IMG/VR virus record: IMGVR_UViG_3300046616_000314
Span: 186,001 to 250,000 of that record
DNA length: 64,000 bases
Reading direction: 5' to 3' (one strand)
Source of the DNA: a virus
Shown piece after piece: positions 31,382-39,477 of this stretch; positions within the stretch are counted from its first letter, which is position 1; each line of letters starts with the position of its first letter. Under the pieces are notes generated by a model. It saw only the letters and a list, made by a program, of their open reading frames with translations. It ran no database searches and had not been told where the DNA came from. The position numbers were made by a program, and so were the translations under genes.

Positions 31382-31807
31382 TTGACTAAAGAAATCACTG
31401 GCTACGAATTCGCAGCCATCAATGATTTGTCCGAAATTGTCCACCAGAAGAACGTGCAAGCGGGCTGGTGGACTGATCTGGCAACCGGTGAAGACCTTCG
31501 TGGTTTCAAACCGGGTCCTGAGATTTTGAGCAACGCTAAGCGTGACGTTCTAAATCTTCTTTGCCTTGTTCACTCGGAAGTTTCGGAAGCCTGTGAAGGC
31601 GTTCGTAAGAATCTACCTGATGACAAGCTGCCTCATCGCAGCATGTTTGAAGTCGAACTGGCGGATGTTTTCATCCGCATCTTCGATATCGCCGGGGCTC
31701 ACAAGCTCGACCTAGGCGGCGCCATTGCTGAAAAGCTGAATTTCAATGCGGTTCGTGAAGATCACCAGATTGAAAATCGCAAGGGCGAAAACGGTAAGAA
31801 GCACTAA
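31382..31807 (+). CDS. MazG-like NTP pyrophosphohydrolase (141 aa)
   Basis: All-alpha NTP-PPase: LVHSEVSEACEGVR gives the ExxE metal pair and FEVELADVFIRIFDIA gives ExxD. TTG start at 31382 with AAGGA upstream. Would hydrolyse NTPs or (p)ppGpp-type nucleotides; one of three MazG-like domains in the window (3584, 50710). Ends in a strong terminator. Confidence 0.88.
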   Translation: MTKEITGYEFAAINDLSEIVHQKNVQAGWWTDLATGEDLRGFKPGPEILSNAKRDVLNLLCLVHSEVSEACEGVRKNLPDDKLPHRSMFEVELADVFIRIFDIAGAHKLDLGGAIAEKLNFNAVREDHQIENRKGENGKKH

Positions 31808-31810
31808 AAG

Positions 31811-31838
31811 AAAAAGCCCCCATTTCTGGGGGCTTTTT
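31811..31838. terminator. Bidirectional terminator
   Basis: AAAAAGCCCCC/GGGGGCTTTTT between convergent genes; functional on both strands. Confidence 0.9.
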
Positions 31839-31853
31839 CAATTCCGGTAAGAC

Positions 31854-32522
31854 TTAGCCCTTGGGGGTCTTGTCCTTGGCTTTCTTACCAATCGGATCAG
31901 CCGCGAACACGACACGCGCCGTCTTCACAAGCTTCTGGGAATTAGCCAGAGCGGCGCCGCCGCCCGCAGCCGAACCAACCGATTCAAGTGCGTAGTTCGA
32001 AGCCATCGTTGCAGCGTGCTTGCGCATACCGACATTGACGATTTCGACATCAACGAAGTCGATGGTACCCAGACGATAATCGCGCCCGGTCAGGCTGTTG
32101 ATGTCGTTCAGTTCGGTCATAGCCAGACCGATGATCTTCGCGCGAAGATTCTTTTCGGTTTCTGCGATCTTGGCGGGCGGGATGGTGCTGTCCAACTGAA
32201 TGTTGGTCAGTTCGATACCCGGAACCGACACTTCGCGAGCGCGATTTTGCAGGTTGAAAGTTTCGCGCTCGTCAACGCGAGCCGTGGCGACGAAGTTGAT
32301 GCGTTCGTGACCGGTGTCGTTGCGACGCTGGATATTGCTGAACGCCCACTGAGCCGAAGGAACGAATTCCTTCAAAATCTTGTCCCACTCTTGACGCGAG
32401 GCGTCATCGGTCGAACCGGGAGGAACAAGAGCGTTGACGGTGACGGCGACCTTCACGGTGTCATTGCCAACGGTTTCTTCTGCGTCCAATTGTAGGACGA
32501 TGGTATCAGGTTGCGATTGCAT
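31854..32522 (-). CDS. Hypothetical protein, SIMPL-like (222 aa)
   Basis: Beta strands plus a central helix and DYRLGTIDFVDVEI resemble SIMPL/DUF541 proteins loosely, without their signal peptide. AGGAA upstream of the ATG. Regular GC-rich codon use suggests good expression. Assignment is weak. Confidence 0.7.
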   Translation of the reverse strand: MQSQPDTIVLQLDAEETVGNDTVKVAVTVNALVPPGSTDDASRQEWDKILKEFVPSAQWAFSNIQRRNDTGHERINFVATARVDERETFNLQNRAREVSVPGIELTNIQLDSTIPPAKIAETEKNLRAKIIGLAMTELNDINSLTGRDYRLGTIDFVDVEIVNVGMRKHAATMASNYALESVGSAAGGGAALANSQKLVKTARVVFAADPIGKKAKDKTPKG

Positions 32523-32607
32523 TTAAATTTCCTAAAGAGCGGCGTGCCCAAGTCATGCTTATCAAATTGCGGTCACGCTAGCAATTACGAAATTTTGGCG
32601 AAAATTG

Positions 32608-32637
32608 TTGACAAAAATGCCGGAAACCCCTTATAGT
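32608..32637 (+). promoter_or_regulatory. sigma70-like promoter of clpS
   Basis: TTGACA, 18-nt spacer, TATAGT, about 30 nt before the ClpS start. Confidence 0.6.
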
Positions 32638-32666
32638 TCGCTCTGAGAATTTTCCTGGGGATATGT

Positions 32667-32963
32667 ATGTCTGGTTCTGCTACAGCCACCGAAACCAAAA
32701 TCGAAGTTACCATTCCGAAGCTGTATAGCGTCGTCCTGTATAACGATGATTTCACTCCCATGGAATTTGTCGTCGCGGTGTTGATGCGCGTCTTCAACAA
32801 AAGTGAAGACGAAGCCGAAGCTATAATGCTGGACATCCACAACAAGAACAAGGCGAAGATCGGTCTCTATACTCGCGATATCGCGACAACCAAGGTCAAT
32901 CAAATTCTCGCCCTGGCTACAGCCGCCAATTATCCCTTGCTCGCCAAGGCTGAAGAAAGCTGA
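32667..32963 (+). CDS. clpS: ClpS, N-recognin adaptor (98 aa)
   Basis: LYNDDFTPMEFVVAVLMRVF carries the ClpS DDxTPxxFV substrate-pocket signature, followed by AEAIMLDIHNKNKAKIGLYTRDIATTKV. The usual N-terminal extension is present. ClpS normally feeds N-degron substrates to ClpA; no ClpA is seen here, so it may work with host ClpA or redirect it. Confidence 0.93.
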   Translation: MSGSATATETKIEVTIPKLYSVVLYNDDFTPMEFVVAVLMRVFNKSEDEAEAIMLDIHNKNKAKIGLYTRDIATTKVNQILALATAANYPLLAKAEES

Positions 32964-33009
32964 TTCAAATCAGTTATTTGGTTAAGTTCACATTAATTAA
33001 CGCCTAAGA

Positions 33010-33015
33010 TAAATA
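33010..33015 (+). promoter_or_regulatory. Late-type promoter box with leader
   Basis: GATAAATA about 40 nt upstream of the gene at 33057. Confidence 0.4.
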
Positions 33016-33056
33016 AATTTAAGATCGTAAGATTTAGATTTATTTTAGGTGTTTTA

Positions 33057-33353
33057 ATGTCTCGACCCAAGCCCACTATTTTGCTGAACTTCACTGGTCG
33101 GACGTATAAGTCTGAGCAAGTTCTGAAAGCCACGGCGGTCTATGCTGTTTTTTACGCTGGACAGCCTATCAACTTGCGATCAATCGACACTCTGCGCGAT
33201 TCGCCCGCGAAATATAAGAAATGTTCGTTTTCCAACAGCGGTCATGCCTTCAATCTGGCTGAAAAGTTGAACAAGCTTTTCCAAACAGATCAGTTTGAAG
33301 TTTATGCATTGACCAACGGTGTTGTGATTACTGAAGGTGGAAGTGACGACTAA
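33057..33353 (+). CDS. Hypothetical protein (98 aa)
   Basis: AGG ribosome site. Alpha/beta, basic N-terminus. Its TAA is immediately followed by the GTG of the next gene. Unrecognised. Confidence 0.65.
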   Translation: MSRPKPTILLNFTGRTYKSEQVLKATAVYAVFYAGQPINLRSIDTLRDSPAKYKKCSFSNSGHAFNLAEKLNKLFQTDQFEVYALTNGVVITEGGSDD

Positions 33354-33758
33354 GTGTCTAAGCATCTTGCAATTGTTGCTTATCTAAAGTCGGCGATCAA
33401 AGAATCCGCCCCACATTTTAATAAATTTATTGAAGAGAAAACGGATGCCGAAATCATGCGTTTTCTCTTCCACAGTTTTAGGGACAAGGACGCTCCAAAA
33501 GGGATGCGCCTTTCGTCCATCGGAAACACGATAATCTCCACGTTTTTTGCGTCGTACGAAATCGACATTCCCGAAGGTACACGCCTTGGTCCCCACGAGC
33601 TTCTGTTTTTGGATGCGACCTGCAAATTCCCTTATTATATAGGGCGCGGCGAGGCGGAAGGTCGCACCCGCATGATTGTTTTTGAATCTGAATTGGCAGT
33701 GATGCTAAAGATGGTGTCAGGCGATGTCGCCAAACTCCGACGCCATCACGGACGCTGA
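33354..33758 (+). CDS. Hypothetical protein with degenerate FKLK motif (134 aa)
   Basis: GTG start abutting the previous stop. Near the C-terminus VFESELAVMLKMVSG is a divergent copy of the family tail, extended by a basic stretch (KLRRHHGR). Function unknown. Confidence 0.65.
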   Translation: MSKHLAIVAYLKSAIKESAPHFNKFIEEKTDAEIMRFLFHSFRDKDAPKGMRLSSIGNTIISTFFASYEIDIPEGTRLGPHELLFLDATCKFPYYIGRGEAEGRTRMIVFESELAVMLKMVSGDVAKLRRHHGR

Positions 33759-33917
33759 CCAAAAAAATTCGTTGTCGATGAAAATTCCAGTTGACGACGA
33801 AAATTTCTCTGCTACCTTGATGATCGTTGGTGACACAGACACTTCAGTCACCCCGTAGTAAATCAGCACTAAGCGTTCTGATTTTTTGAAACGAGATTGA
33901 AAGAGGACAATATATCC

Positions 33918-35288
33918 ATGGCGAAAGCTAAAACCGTTGAAACCCTGAGCCTGAAGCCTTCCGAAGTGGTTGGCGCCATTACGGCTCTGATGAATACCGA
34001 CCGTTCGATGTTCCTGTGGGGTCCTCCGGGTATCTCCAAGTCGCAAACGGCGGCTCAAGTTGCTTCGGCGGCTGGCATGGCGTTCATCGACGTGCGTCTG
34101 TCCCAGATGGACCCGACCGACCTTCGCGGCATCCCCTATCCGGTCGCTGACGAAGACGGCGTTCGCTGGTCCTCGCCGCTGGTTCTGCCCCGCGATCTGG
34201 ACTACAATCGCGTTTCGGAAATCCGCGCCGTCGAAAGCGTGATCAAGTTCCTGAACCCGACCGGTTCGAACAAGGACGCTGACGGCAACAAGATTCACTA
34301 CGTCTCGGCTCCGCAAGTCACCGTCAAGGCGGTCGATCCGAAGCTGACCGCTGAAATCGTCAGCCAGAAGCCCGACCAATTCACCGTCGTCCTGAAGGAC
34401 TCCACCGGCACCCTGGCTGCTGGCGAAGTTCACTGGATCGTCACCGGTAAGGTCCGCGCCATCCTGGGTCTGGAAGAATTCAACTCGGCGCCGCCGTCCG
34501 TCACCGCTGCCGCGTACCAACTGGTGCTCGACCGCGCTCTGGGCGAATATGAAGTGCCGGAAGGCGTCTTCATCATGGCGATGGGCAACCGCGACACCGA
34601 CAAGGGCATCACCTTCAAGATGGCTACGCCGGTCGCGAACCGCTTCATCCACGTGGAAATGCGTCCCGACTTCGATGACTGGCAGAAGTGGGCTATCCAA
34701 AAGATGATCCACCCTGACGTTGTTGGCTTCCTGGCGGCGTTCAACCACCACCTGTTCGACTTCAACCCTTCGACCGCTTCGCGCGGTTTCGCGACCCCGC
34801 GTTCGTGGGAAGCCGTTTCCGACATCCTGTCGGGTAACGACGACATGAACGACATCGTTGCGATGGGTCTGATCTTCGGCGCCGTGGGCGAAGGTGTCGG
34901 CGTCGAATTCCTGGAACACCGCAAGCACGCCGCGAACCTGCCGCGCGCTGACGAAATCCTCTCGGGTTCGCTCAAGAAGATGAAGCAGCCGCCGGAAGTC
35001 TCGCTGTCCTACGCTCTGACGACCACGCTCTGCTATGAACTGGTCAAGCGCGCCAAGGCGGTCGAACGCAACAACGGCAAGGACTGGGACAAGTCGAAGG
35101 ACCGTGAAAAGTGGCTGTCGGAAGCCGACAACTTCCTGGCTTTCATCATGGAAAACTTCACGGCGGAAATCTGCATCATGGGCGCCAAGACCGCCATTGC
35201 GTACCATGATCTGCCCTTCGTCACCAGCCGCATGAAGAACTTCACCGGCTTCGTGAAGCAATACAAAGACCTGATCATGACGGTCTAA
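33918..35288 (+). CDS. MoxR-type AAA+ ATPase (456 aa)
   Basis: Walker A GPPGISKS near residue 33, a Walker-B-like region and MAMGNRDTDKGI (sensor 1), then ANRFIHVEM arginine-finger region; MoxR/RavA class. GAGG upstream of the ATG. Almost exclusive use of CTG, GTC, ATC and ACC codons suggests high expression. MoxR ATPases pair with VWA proteins as chaperones or insertases; the VWA/peptidase partner follows at 35447. Confidence 0.9.
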   Translation: MAKAKTVETLSLKPSEVVGAITALMNTDRSMFLWGPPGISKSQTAAQVASAAGMAFIDVRLSQMDPTDLRGIPYPVADEDGVRWSSPLVLPRDLDYNRVSEIRAVESVIKFLNPTGSNKDADGNKIHYVSAPQVTVKAVDPKLTAEIVSQKPDQFTVVLKDSTGTLAAGEVHWIVTGKVRAILGLEEFNSAPPSVTAAAYQLVLDRALGEYEVPEGVFIMAMGNRDTDKGITFKMATPVANRFIHVEMRPDFDDWQKWAIQKMIHPDVVGFLAAFNHHLFDFNPSTASRGFATPRSWEAVSDILSGNDDMNDIVAMGLIFGAVGEGVGVEFLEHRKHAANLPRADEILSGSLKKMKQPPEVSLSYALTTTLCYELVKRAKAVERNNGKDWDKSKDREKWLSEADNFLAFIMENFTAEICIMGAKTAIAYHDLPFVTSRMKNFTGFVKQYKDLIMTV

Positions 35289-35338
35289 ACCACTCAACTC
35301 AAACCGTCTGATGTCCTCTTCGGTTTGAATTGAAGAAA

Positions 35339-35375
35339 GGGCGACTGAAGTTAAATTTCTTCAGTCGCCCTTTTT
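35339..35375 (+). terminator. Rho-independent terminator
   Basis: GGGCGACTGAAG/CTTCAGTCGCCC followed by TTTTT. A second hairpin CAAACCG/CGGTTTG lies just before it. Confidence 0.9.
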
Positions 35376-35389
35376 AGTTCCGAAATACC

Positions 35390-35417
35390 TTGCAATTTTG
35401 GTATTTTGGTGTAAGAT
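35390..35417 (+). promoter_or_regulatory. sigma70-like promoter
   Basis: TTGCAA, 16-nt spacer, TAAGAT, upstream of the VWA/metallopeptidase gene, so it can be expressed apart from moxR. Confidence 0.55.
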
Positions 35418-35446
35418 AAAACTCATATAATTTAATGAGGGATTTA

Positions 35447-36709
35447 ATGGCAACTGACCTTTCTGATCCGGTAGTTTCCGAAATTGTTCGCGCCCGCGTG
35501 AAGTTGCTTTTTGATAAGCCCTTCTTCGGACACCTTGCTACCCGTCTCGTTCTGGTCGATGGTTCCTCGTGGTGCCCGACGATGGCGACGGATGGTAAGC
35601 ATCTGTTCTACAACCGCCAGTTCGTCGCGCAAATGTCGCGCCCCCAACTGCTGTTCGTGATCGCCCACGAAGTTCTCCACTGTGTGTACGACCACCTGGG
35701 GCGTCGCGGCGGTCGTGATCCGAAGATTTGGAACATGGCGACCGACTATATCGTCAACTACACGCTGGTTGCCGATGGTCTGGGCGAAATGCCCGCCGTG
35801 GGTCTGTACGACAAGCGTTTCACTGACGAAATGGCGTCGGAAGAAATTTACGAAATTCTCAAGAAGAATTCCGTAACGATCAAGATGCCGCTGGACATGC
35901 ACCTTGACGGTCCTGGCGACAAGCCGGAAGACGGCGATGGCGAAGGCAAGGGTAACGGCGGCGTGGGCAACTCGCCCGGCGGCACGACCGATGTCACGAT
36001 CATGGGCAAGGACGGTCCTCCGAAGCTGACTGAAGAAGACATTCAGAAGATTCGGAACGAAATCCGCGCTGCGGTCATCCAATCGGCTCAAACGGTCGGC
36101 GCCGGTAATATTCCGGCTGGCGTTGCTCGTATGATCGATGAACTGATCAATCCGAAGCTGGATTGGCGTGCCCTGCTGGACGCGCACATTCGTTCCAGCC
36201 AACGTGACGATTTCAGCTTCCGTCGTCCGTCGCGCAAGTCGTGGGGTACGTCGTTCGGCGGGCGCCGTCTGGTCCTGCCGTCGCAAGACTACATGGACAC
36301 GATTGACATCGCCATCGCCATCGATACTTCGGGCTCGATGACGGCGAAGATGCTGCGCGACATCCTTTCGGAAACGAAGGGCATCATGCAAACCTTCCGT
36401 GACTTCAAGTTGCAAGTCTGGTCGTTCGATACCAAGGTGTATTCGTACAAGGAATTCACCGGGGCGAACCTCGATGAAATCGACACCTACCACCCTGACG
36501 GCGGTGGCGGCACGATGTTCGAATGCAACTGGGAATTCATGAAGCGTGAGAGCATCGAACCGCAACGTCTGGTCCTCTTCACCGATGGCTATCCCTGCGG
36601 TACCTGGGGCGAAGAAAACTACTGCGACACCCTGTTCGTGGTTCACGGCAACACTTCGATCAAGGCGCCGTTCGGTCTGACTGCCTACTACGAAGAAAAG
36701 GACGACTAA
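35447..36709 (+). CDS. VWA-domain putative metallopeptidase (DUF2201-like, 420 aa)
   Basis: N-terminal half has VIAHEVLHCVYDH, an HExxH zinc site followed by a further His. C-terminal half is a VWA domain with MIDAS DTSGSM and LVLFTDGYP. This two-part layout is that of DUF2201 proteins, typically encoded beside MoxR ATPases. The linker (residues ~160-190) is Gly/Asp-rich. GAGGGA before the ATG. High-expression codon use like moxR. Confidence 0.9.
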   Translation: MATDLSDPVVSEIVRARVKLLFDKPFFGHLATRLVLVDGSSWCPTMATDGKHLFYNRQFVAQMSRPQLLFVIAHEVLHCVYDHLGRRGGRDPKIWNMATDYIVNYTLVADGLGEMPAVGLYDKRFTDEMASEEIYEILKKNSVTIKMPLDMHLDGPGDKPEDGDGEGKGNGGVGNSPGGTTDVTIMGKDGPPKLTEEDIQKIRNEIRAAVIQSAQTVGAGNIPAGVARMIDELINPKLDWRALLDAHIRSSQRDDFSFRRPSRKSWGTSFGGRRLVLPSQDYMDTIDIAIAIDTSGSMTAKMLRDILSETKGIMQTFRDFKLQVWSFDTKVYSYKEFTGANLDEIDTYHPDGGGGTMFECNWEFMKRESIEPQRLVLFTDGYPCGTWGEENYCDTLFVVHGNTSIKAPFGLTAYYEEKDD

Positions 36710-36732
36710 GACCGTCGTCTAGCTACGGAAAA

Positions 36733-36758
36733 GGGCGGGAGCAATCCCGCCCTTTTTT
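36733..36758 (+). terminator. Rho-independent terminator
   Basis: GGGCGGG-AGCAAT-CCCGCCC plus TTTTTT; identical hairpin to that at 22151. Confidence 0.9.
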
Positions 36759-36793
36759 CTTGGAAAAGATACGAAAATTTTTCGAATAAATTA

Positions 36794-36823
36794 TTGAATT
36801 TCGTCGCGCCATAGCGTTATATA
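36794..36823 (+). promoter_or_regulatory. sigma70-like promoter giving a near-leaderless mRNA
   Basis: TTGAAT, 18-nt spacer, TATATA. The -10 ends only 5 nt before the ATG at 36829. Confidence 0.5.
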
Positions 36824-36828
36824 GACCT

Positions 36829-37104
36829 ATGGACCCTGAATATTTCCCTTCAAATTTAGAAATTCAAATCCAAAATCATCAGTCAGTAATAGCTCGTTTG
36901 ACCGCGTTGAAATCCATTGATCCCATGAAAATGATCGTCGTCACAGACCGCGTACAGCGCGTTCTAGGGGACGATGAGGCTTGGGGCTGGCTCACACGCC
37001 CGAACATCGCTCTAGCCGGTCTGATGCCCTTGGAGGCGGTTCTAGAGGGGCAACGTGATGCGGTTTACGAGTTGATCGCGGCAATGGCGTATAATCTTAA
37101 ATGA
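36829..37104 (+). CDS. Xre/MbcA/ParS-type antitoxin-like protein (91 aa)
   Basis: RVQRVLGDDEAWGWLTRPNIAL, then GLMPLEAVLEG, matches the toxin-binding domain of Xre/MbcA/ParS antitoxins (LG...A..WL..PN..L.G..P...L). No RES-type toxin neighbour is present. Could neutralise a host toxin used as anti-phage defence. No Shine-Dalgarno; ATGA overlap with the next gene. Confidence 0.8.
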   Translation: MDPEYFPSNLEIQIQNHQSVIARLTALKSIDPMKMIVVTDRVQRVLGDDEAWGWLTRPNIALAGLMPLEAVLEGQRDAVYELIAAMAYNLK

Positions 37105-37397
37105 TTAGGACAACCGCCAATTTTACGGGTTTGGAAATAGACCTTACCCAGACAAGACGAAAAAAATTTCACCCAATCCCCGTTGATTGGACGAGACATC
37201 AGTTCTCGTGCAACTCGACCGGTCTGCGACATCTGGACTCTTGGATGTCGAAGTACACCATTGGAAATTGGACAGTTCATAGAACCAACAAGATCGGTGG
37301 TATCACTGTTGTCCTCGGATTTGAAAACGAAGATGACGCCGTAATGTTCCGCCTCAAGGATGCGGAAAAGTTTTTAAATAGTTTTGGAGAGTTTTAG
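37101..37397 (+). CDS. DAxxFKLKW-family protein (98 aa)
   Basis: Coupled by ATGA to the antitoxin-like gene. HLDSWMSKYTIGNWTV helix-strand, GGITVVLGFENE strand, tail DDAVMFRLKDAEKFLNSFGEF with a short extension. Function unknown. Confidence 0.8.
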   Translation: MIRTTANFTGLEIDLTQTRRKKFHPIPVDWTRHQFSCNSTGLRHLDSWMSKYTIGNWTVHRTNKIGGITVVLGFENEDDAVMFRLKDAEKFLNSFGEF

Positions 37398-37398
37398 T

Positions 37399-37989
37399 AT
37401 GGCACTTGTTCCTATGGTTCTTGAACAAGATGGTCGCTCGGAACGTTCGTTCGACCTGTATTCCATGATGCTTCGTCAGCGCATTATCTTTTGTAATGGG
37501 CAAGTCGAAGACAACATGGCGAACCTGATTGTCGCTCAGCTTCTTTATTTGGAAAGCCAGGACGACAAGGGTGATATCCATATGTATATCAACTCTCCCG
37601 GTGGTAGCGTGACGGCTGGTTTGGCGATTGCCTCGACCATGCAATTCATCAAGCCCGACGTGGCAACGACCTGTATGGGTCTGGCGGCGTCGATGGGTTC
37701 GTTCCTGCTGGCTGCTGGTGCCAAGGGCAAACGTTCTTCGCTGAAGGACACGAGCATCATGATCCACCAACCGTCTTCGGGTATGGGTCGTTCGTCGGTT
37801 ACTGACATGGGCATCCACTTCAATGAAGTGCAGAAGACCAAGCAAAAGCTGACGCAGTATTACTCCGACTGGACTGGTCGTCCGTATGATGAACTGTTCC
37901 AGAAAATGGAGCGGGATTGCTACATGACACCGGAAGAAGCCCTGGAACTGGGCTTGATTGATAAAATCATCACCAAGCGTGGCGAATAA
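37399..37989 (+). CDS. clpP: ClpP, proteolytic subunit (196 aa)
   Basis: Serine protease with the Ser in GLAASMGSFLL, His in IMIHQPSSG and Asp in LGLIDKI; MYINSPGGSVTAG substrate strand intact. Length as bacterial ClpP (about 195-207). ATG 37399 has GGAG upstream. Encoded on the same strand as clpX and clpS, followed by a terminator. Confidence 0.96.
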   Translation: MALVPMVLEQDGRSERSFDLYSMMLRQRIIFCNGQVEDNMANLIVAQLLYLESQDDKGDIHMYINSPGGSVTAGLAIASTMQFIKPDVATTCMGLAASMGSFLLAAGAKGKRSSLKDTSIMIHQPSSGMGRSSVTDMGIHFNEVQKTKQKLTQYYSDWTGRPYDELFQKMERDCYMTPEEALELGLIDKIITKRGE

Positions 37990-38002
37990 ATACTAGGGAG
38001 AG

Positions 38003-38032
38003 GGGCGGCTATAAAAGCCGCCCTTTTCTTTT
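38003..38032 (+). terminator. Rho-independent terminator
   Basis: GGGCGGC/GCCGCCC with TTTTCTTTT after clpP. Confidence 0.9.
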
Positions 38033-38033
38033 A

Positions 38034-38061
38034 TTGACTTATTTTAGAATTGGATTATTTT
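38034..38061 (+). promoter_or_regulatory. sigma70-like promoter giving a near-leaderless mRNA
   Basis: TTGACT, 16-nt spacer, TATTTT, ending 4 nt before the ATG at 38066. Confidence 0.5.
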
Positions 38062-38065
38062 ACAC

Positions 38066-38302
38066 ATGAAGATTGCATTTTTCTCGAAAAAGAAGCAGGC
38101 GAAATTCCAAGACCTGTTGACCAAGATCGGCTCTACCGTTGTGGCTTTGGAAGAAGCGATTGCGGCACTGCCGGATGGCGAAGAAAAAACGAAACTGCTC
38201 CGCTTGGTGATTGTTCACCACGGTTGGCTGACAAAGGGCGACGTTCTGGCGGCGGGTAACTTGGGTACGGCTCGTACCGGAGGCTCCGATAAGCCTGAGT
38301 AA
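38066..38302 (+). CDS. Hypothetical protein (78 aa)
   Basis: Basic start (MKIAFFSKKKQ) then a helical body with EEAIAALPDGEEKTKLLRLV. No Shine-Dalgarno. Unrecognised. Confidence 0.65.
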   Translation: MKIAFFSKKKQAKFQDLLTKIGSTVVALEEAIAALPDGEEKTKLLRLVIVHHGWLTKGDVLAAGNLGTARTGGSDKPE

Positions 38303-38316
38303 CACGATGGGGTGAT

Positions 38317-38778
38317 ATGGGCTTTTGGGCAACCTTTTATGGATATCTAGCAGTTGCGGCGGTAGCCGTCGCGACTCTTGCTAGACTCCACAAAGGTCGC
38401 ATCTTTAACGAAGCCGTCATCGCTGCCCACTTGCTTTGGTTCGCATGGTTGTTCACGAACGCGGTTCTTGACCTTAAGAACGTTCGTGGTTCCATAGCGA
38501 ATTTCCCATATGTTGATGCTTTCACTGCCGGAATCTTCGGGGTCTTGATGACCAAGAGGTTCCGATGGTGGAAGCTTTTTCTTTGGGTCCTGCTGATCTT
38601 CCAAGTCTATTGGTGGTTCAGATTTGCATACGATTATCGGATCACTCCGCGAACGTATGTCATCGTTCAGAACATTTCGTTCGGAATTGAAGTTTGTATC
38701 GTAAAATTAGGAATTTTTGCTTCATACGCGCGTAAATATCTTGTTTTGCGCCAAAAAATGCGCTTAGTTTCCGCATAA
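38317..38778 (+). CDS. Integral membrane protein, about four TM segments (153 aa)
   Basis: Hydrophobic segments near residues 6-22, 32-50, 63-78 and 83-103. Aromatic-rich (YWWFRFAYDY). Unknown function; may act in lysis control or exclusion. Confidence 0.75.
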   Translation: MGFWATFYGYLAVAAVAVATLARLHKGRIFNEAVIAAHLLWFAWLFTNAVLDLKNVRGSIANFPYVDAFTAGIFGVLMTKRFRWWKLFLWVLLIFQVYWWFRFAYDYRITPRTYVIVQNISFGIEVCIVKLGIFASYARKYLVLRQKMRLVSA

Positions 38779-38816
38779 GGGAACAAAACTGCGCGGTTAT
38801 CGTTAACCATCTAATC

Positions 38817-38822
38817 TAAATA
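38817..38822 (+). promoter_or_regulatory. TAAATA late-type box abutting start codon
   Basis: CTAAATA, CTAG, then ATG at 38827. Confidence 0.55.
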
Positions 38823-38826
38823 CTAG

Positions 38827-39117
38827 ATGGTGACGCTAGTGCGATTCTCAGCCGGAAGTTTAACCGCAGACCGGAATATGATTAGCCTTGATTTGAAAAA
38901 GTCAGGCTTCAACGATCTTCGCTCTGATGTCCTAAGTCGCCTTGTCGAGTTTTGGTGCATGGAAAATTGCGAAGGCGCGTGGCGAATTGAAGAGACAACT
39001 CATCGACTAACCGTATGGTTCAATATGTCACAAGACGTGGTGACGTTTATGATCAGTCGAGAGTACCTGTACTTCAAATCAAATTACTGCGAAAAGCAGT
39101 TTATGCTTGCTGATTAA
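38827..39117 (+). CDS. DAxxFKLKW-like small protein (96 aa)
   Basis: LVEFWCMENCEGAWRI and the C-terminal MSQDVVTFMISREYLYF follow the family layout with a diverged tail. No Shine-Dalgarno. Overlaps convergently with the next gene by 17 nt. Confidence 0.65.
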   Translation: MVTLVRFSAGSLTADRNMISLDLKKSGFNDLRSDVLSRLVEFWCMENCEGAWRIEETTHRLTVWFNMSQDVVTFMISREYLYFKSNYCEKQFMLAD

Positions 39118-39409
39118 ACAGCCACGTCATCGTTTGCCAGTCAAGAATACCGGTTAGAAATTGGTCGTGCGCCAAACGGAGCGCAACGGCATCGTCTTCC
39201 GTTTCAACGAAGACCGACGTATTGACCATGACGTGATTGGGCGCCAGGGCGACAGCCTTGGCTTTGAGCCGCCGAGACCATTCGCTCGCTTCGATGCCCG
39301 TCAGATTCTCGCGAATCTTTCGCTGGCTGTATTGCATTTCATAGCGGTGCGGCTTGCCCCGAAAGGGTTCAGAATCCATTTTCCGCAAATCTTCCAACAC
39401 CGTAGACAT
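39101..39409 (-). CDS. DAxxFKLKW-family protein (102 aa)
   Basis: Start 39409 (MSTVLEDL) chosen for GGAG 9 nt upstream. ASEWSRRLKAKAV helix, strand VMVNTSVFVE, motif TEDDAVALRLAHDQF, then an 18-residue extension. Function unknown. Confidence 0.7.
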   Translation of the reverse strand: MSTVLEDLRKMDSEPFRGKPHRYEMQYSQRKIRENLTGIEASEWSRRLKAKAVALAPNHVMVNTSVFVETEDDAVALRLAHDQFLTGILDWQTMTWLFNQQA

Positions 39410-39465
39410 GCAATACTCCATAAAAGATTTCGAATTATAAAATTTTAGCTCCAAAAGTCAAGCCA

Positions 39466-39473
39466 TATAAATA
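39466..39473 (+). promoter_or_regulatory. Perfect T4-type late promoter TATAAATA abutting start codon
   Basis: TATAAATA, TAGT, then ATG at 39478. Exact T4 late consensus. Transcription would start at or next to the ATG. Confidence 0.7.
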
Positions 39474-39477
39474 TAGT

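Noticed and set aside
33717-35297. Long minus-strand ORF (526 aa) opposite moxR
   Set aside because: A mirror frame of the GC-rich, codon-biased moxR gene. The plus-strand frame has clear AAA+ motifs; the minus product has no domain and a low-complexity His/Asp/Arg composition.
35444-36646. Minus-strand ORF (400 aa) opposite the VWA/metallopeptidase
   Set aside because: Shadow frame; the HExxH and MIDAS motifs are on the plus strand.
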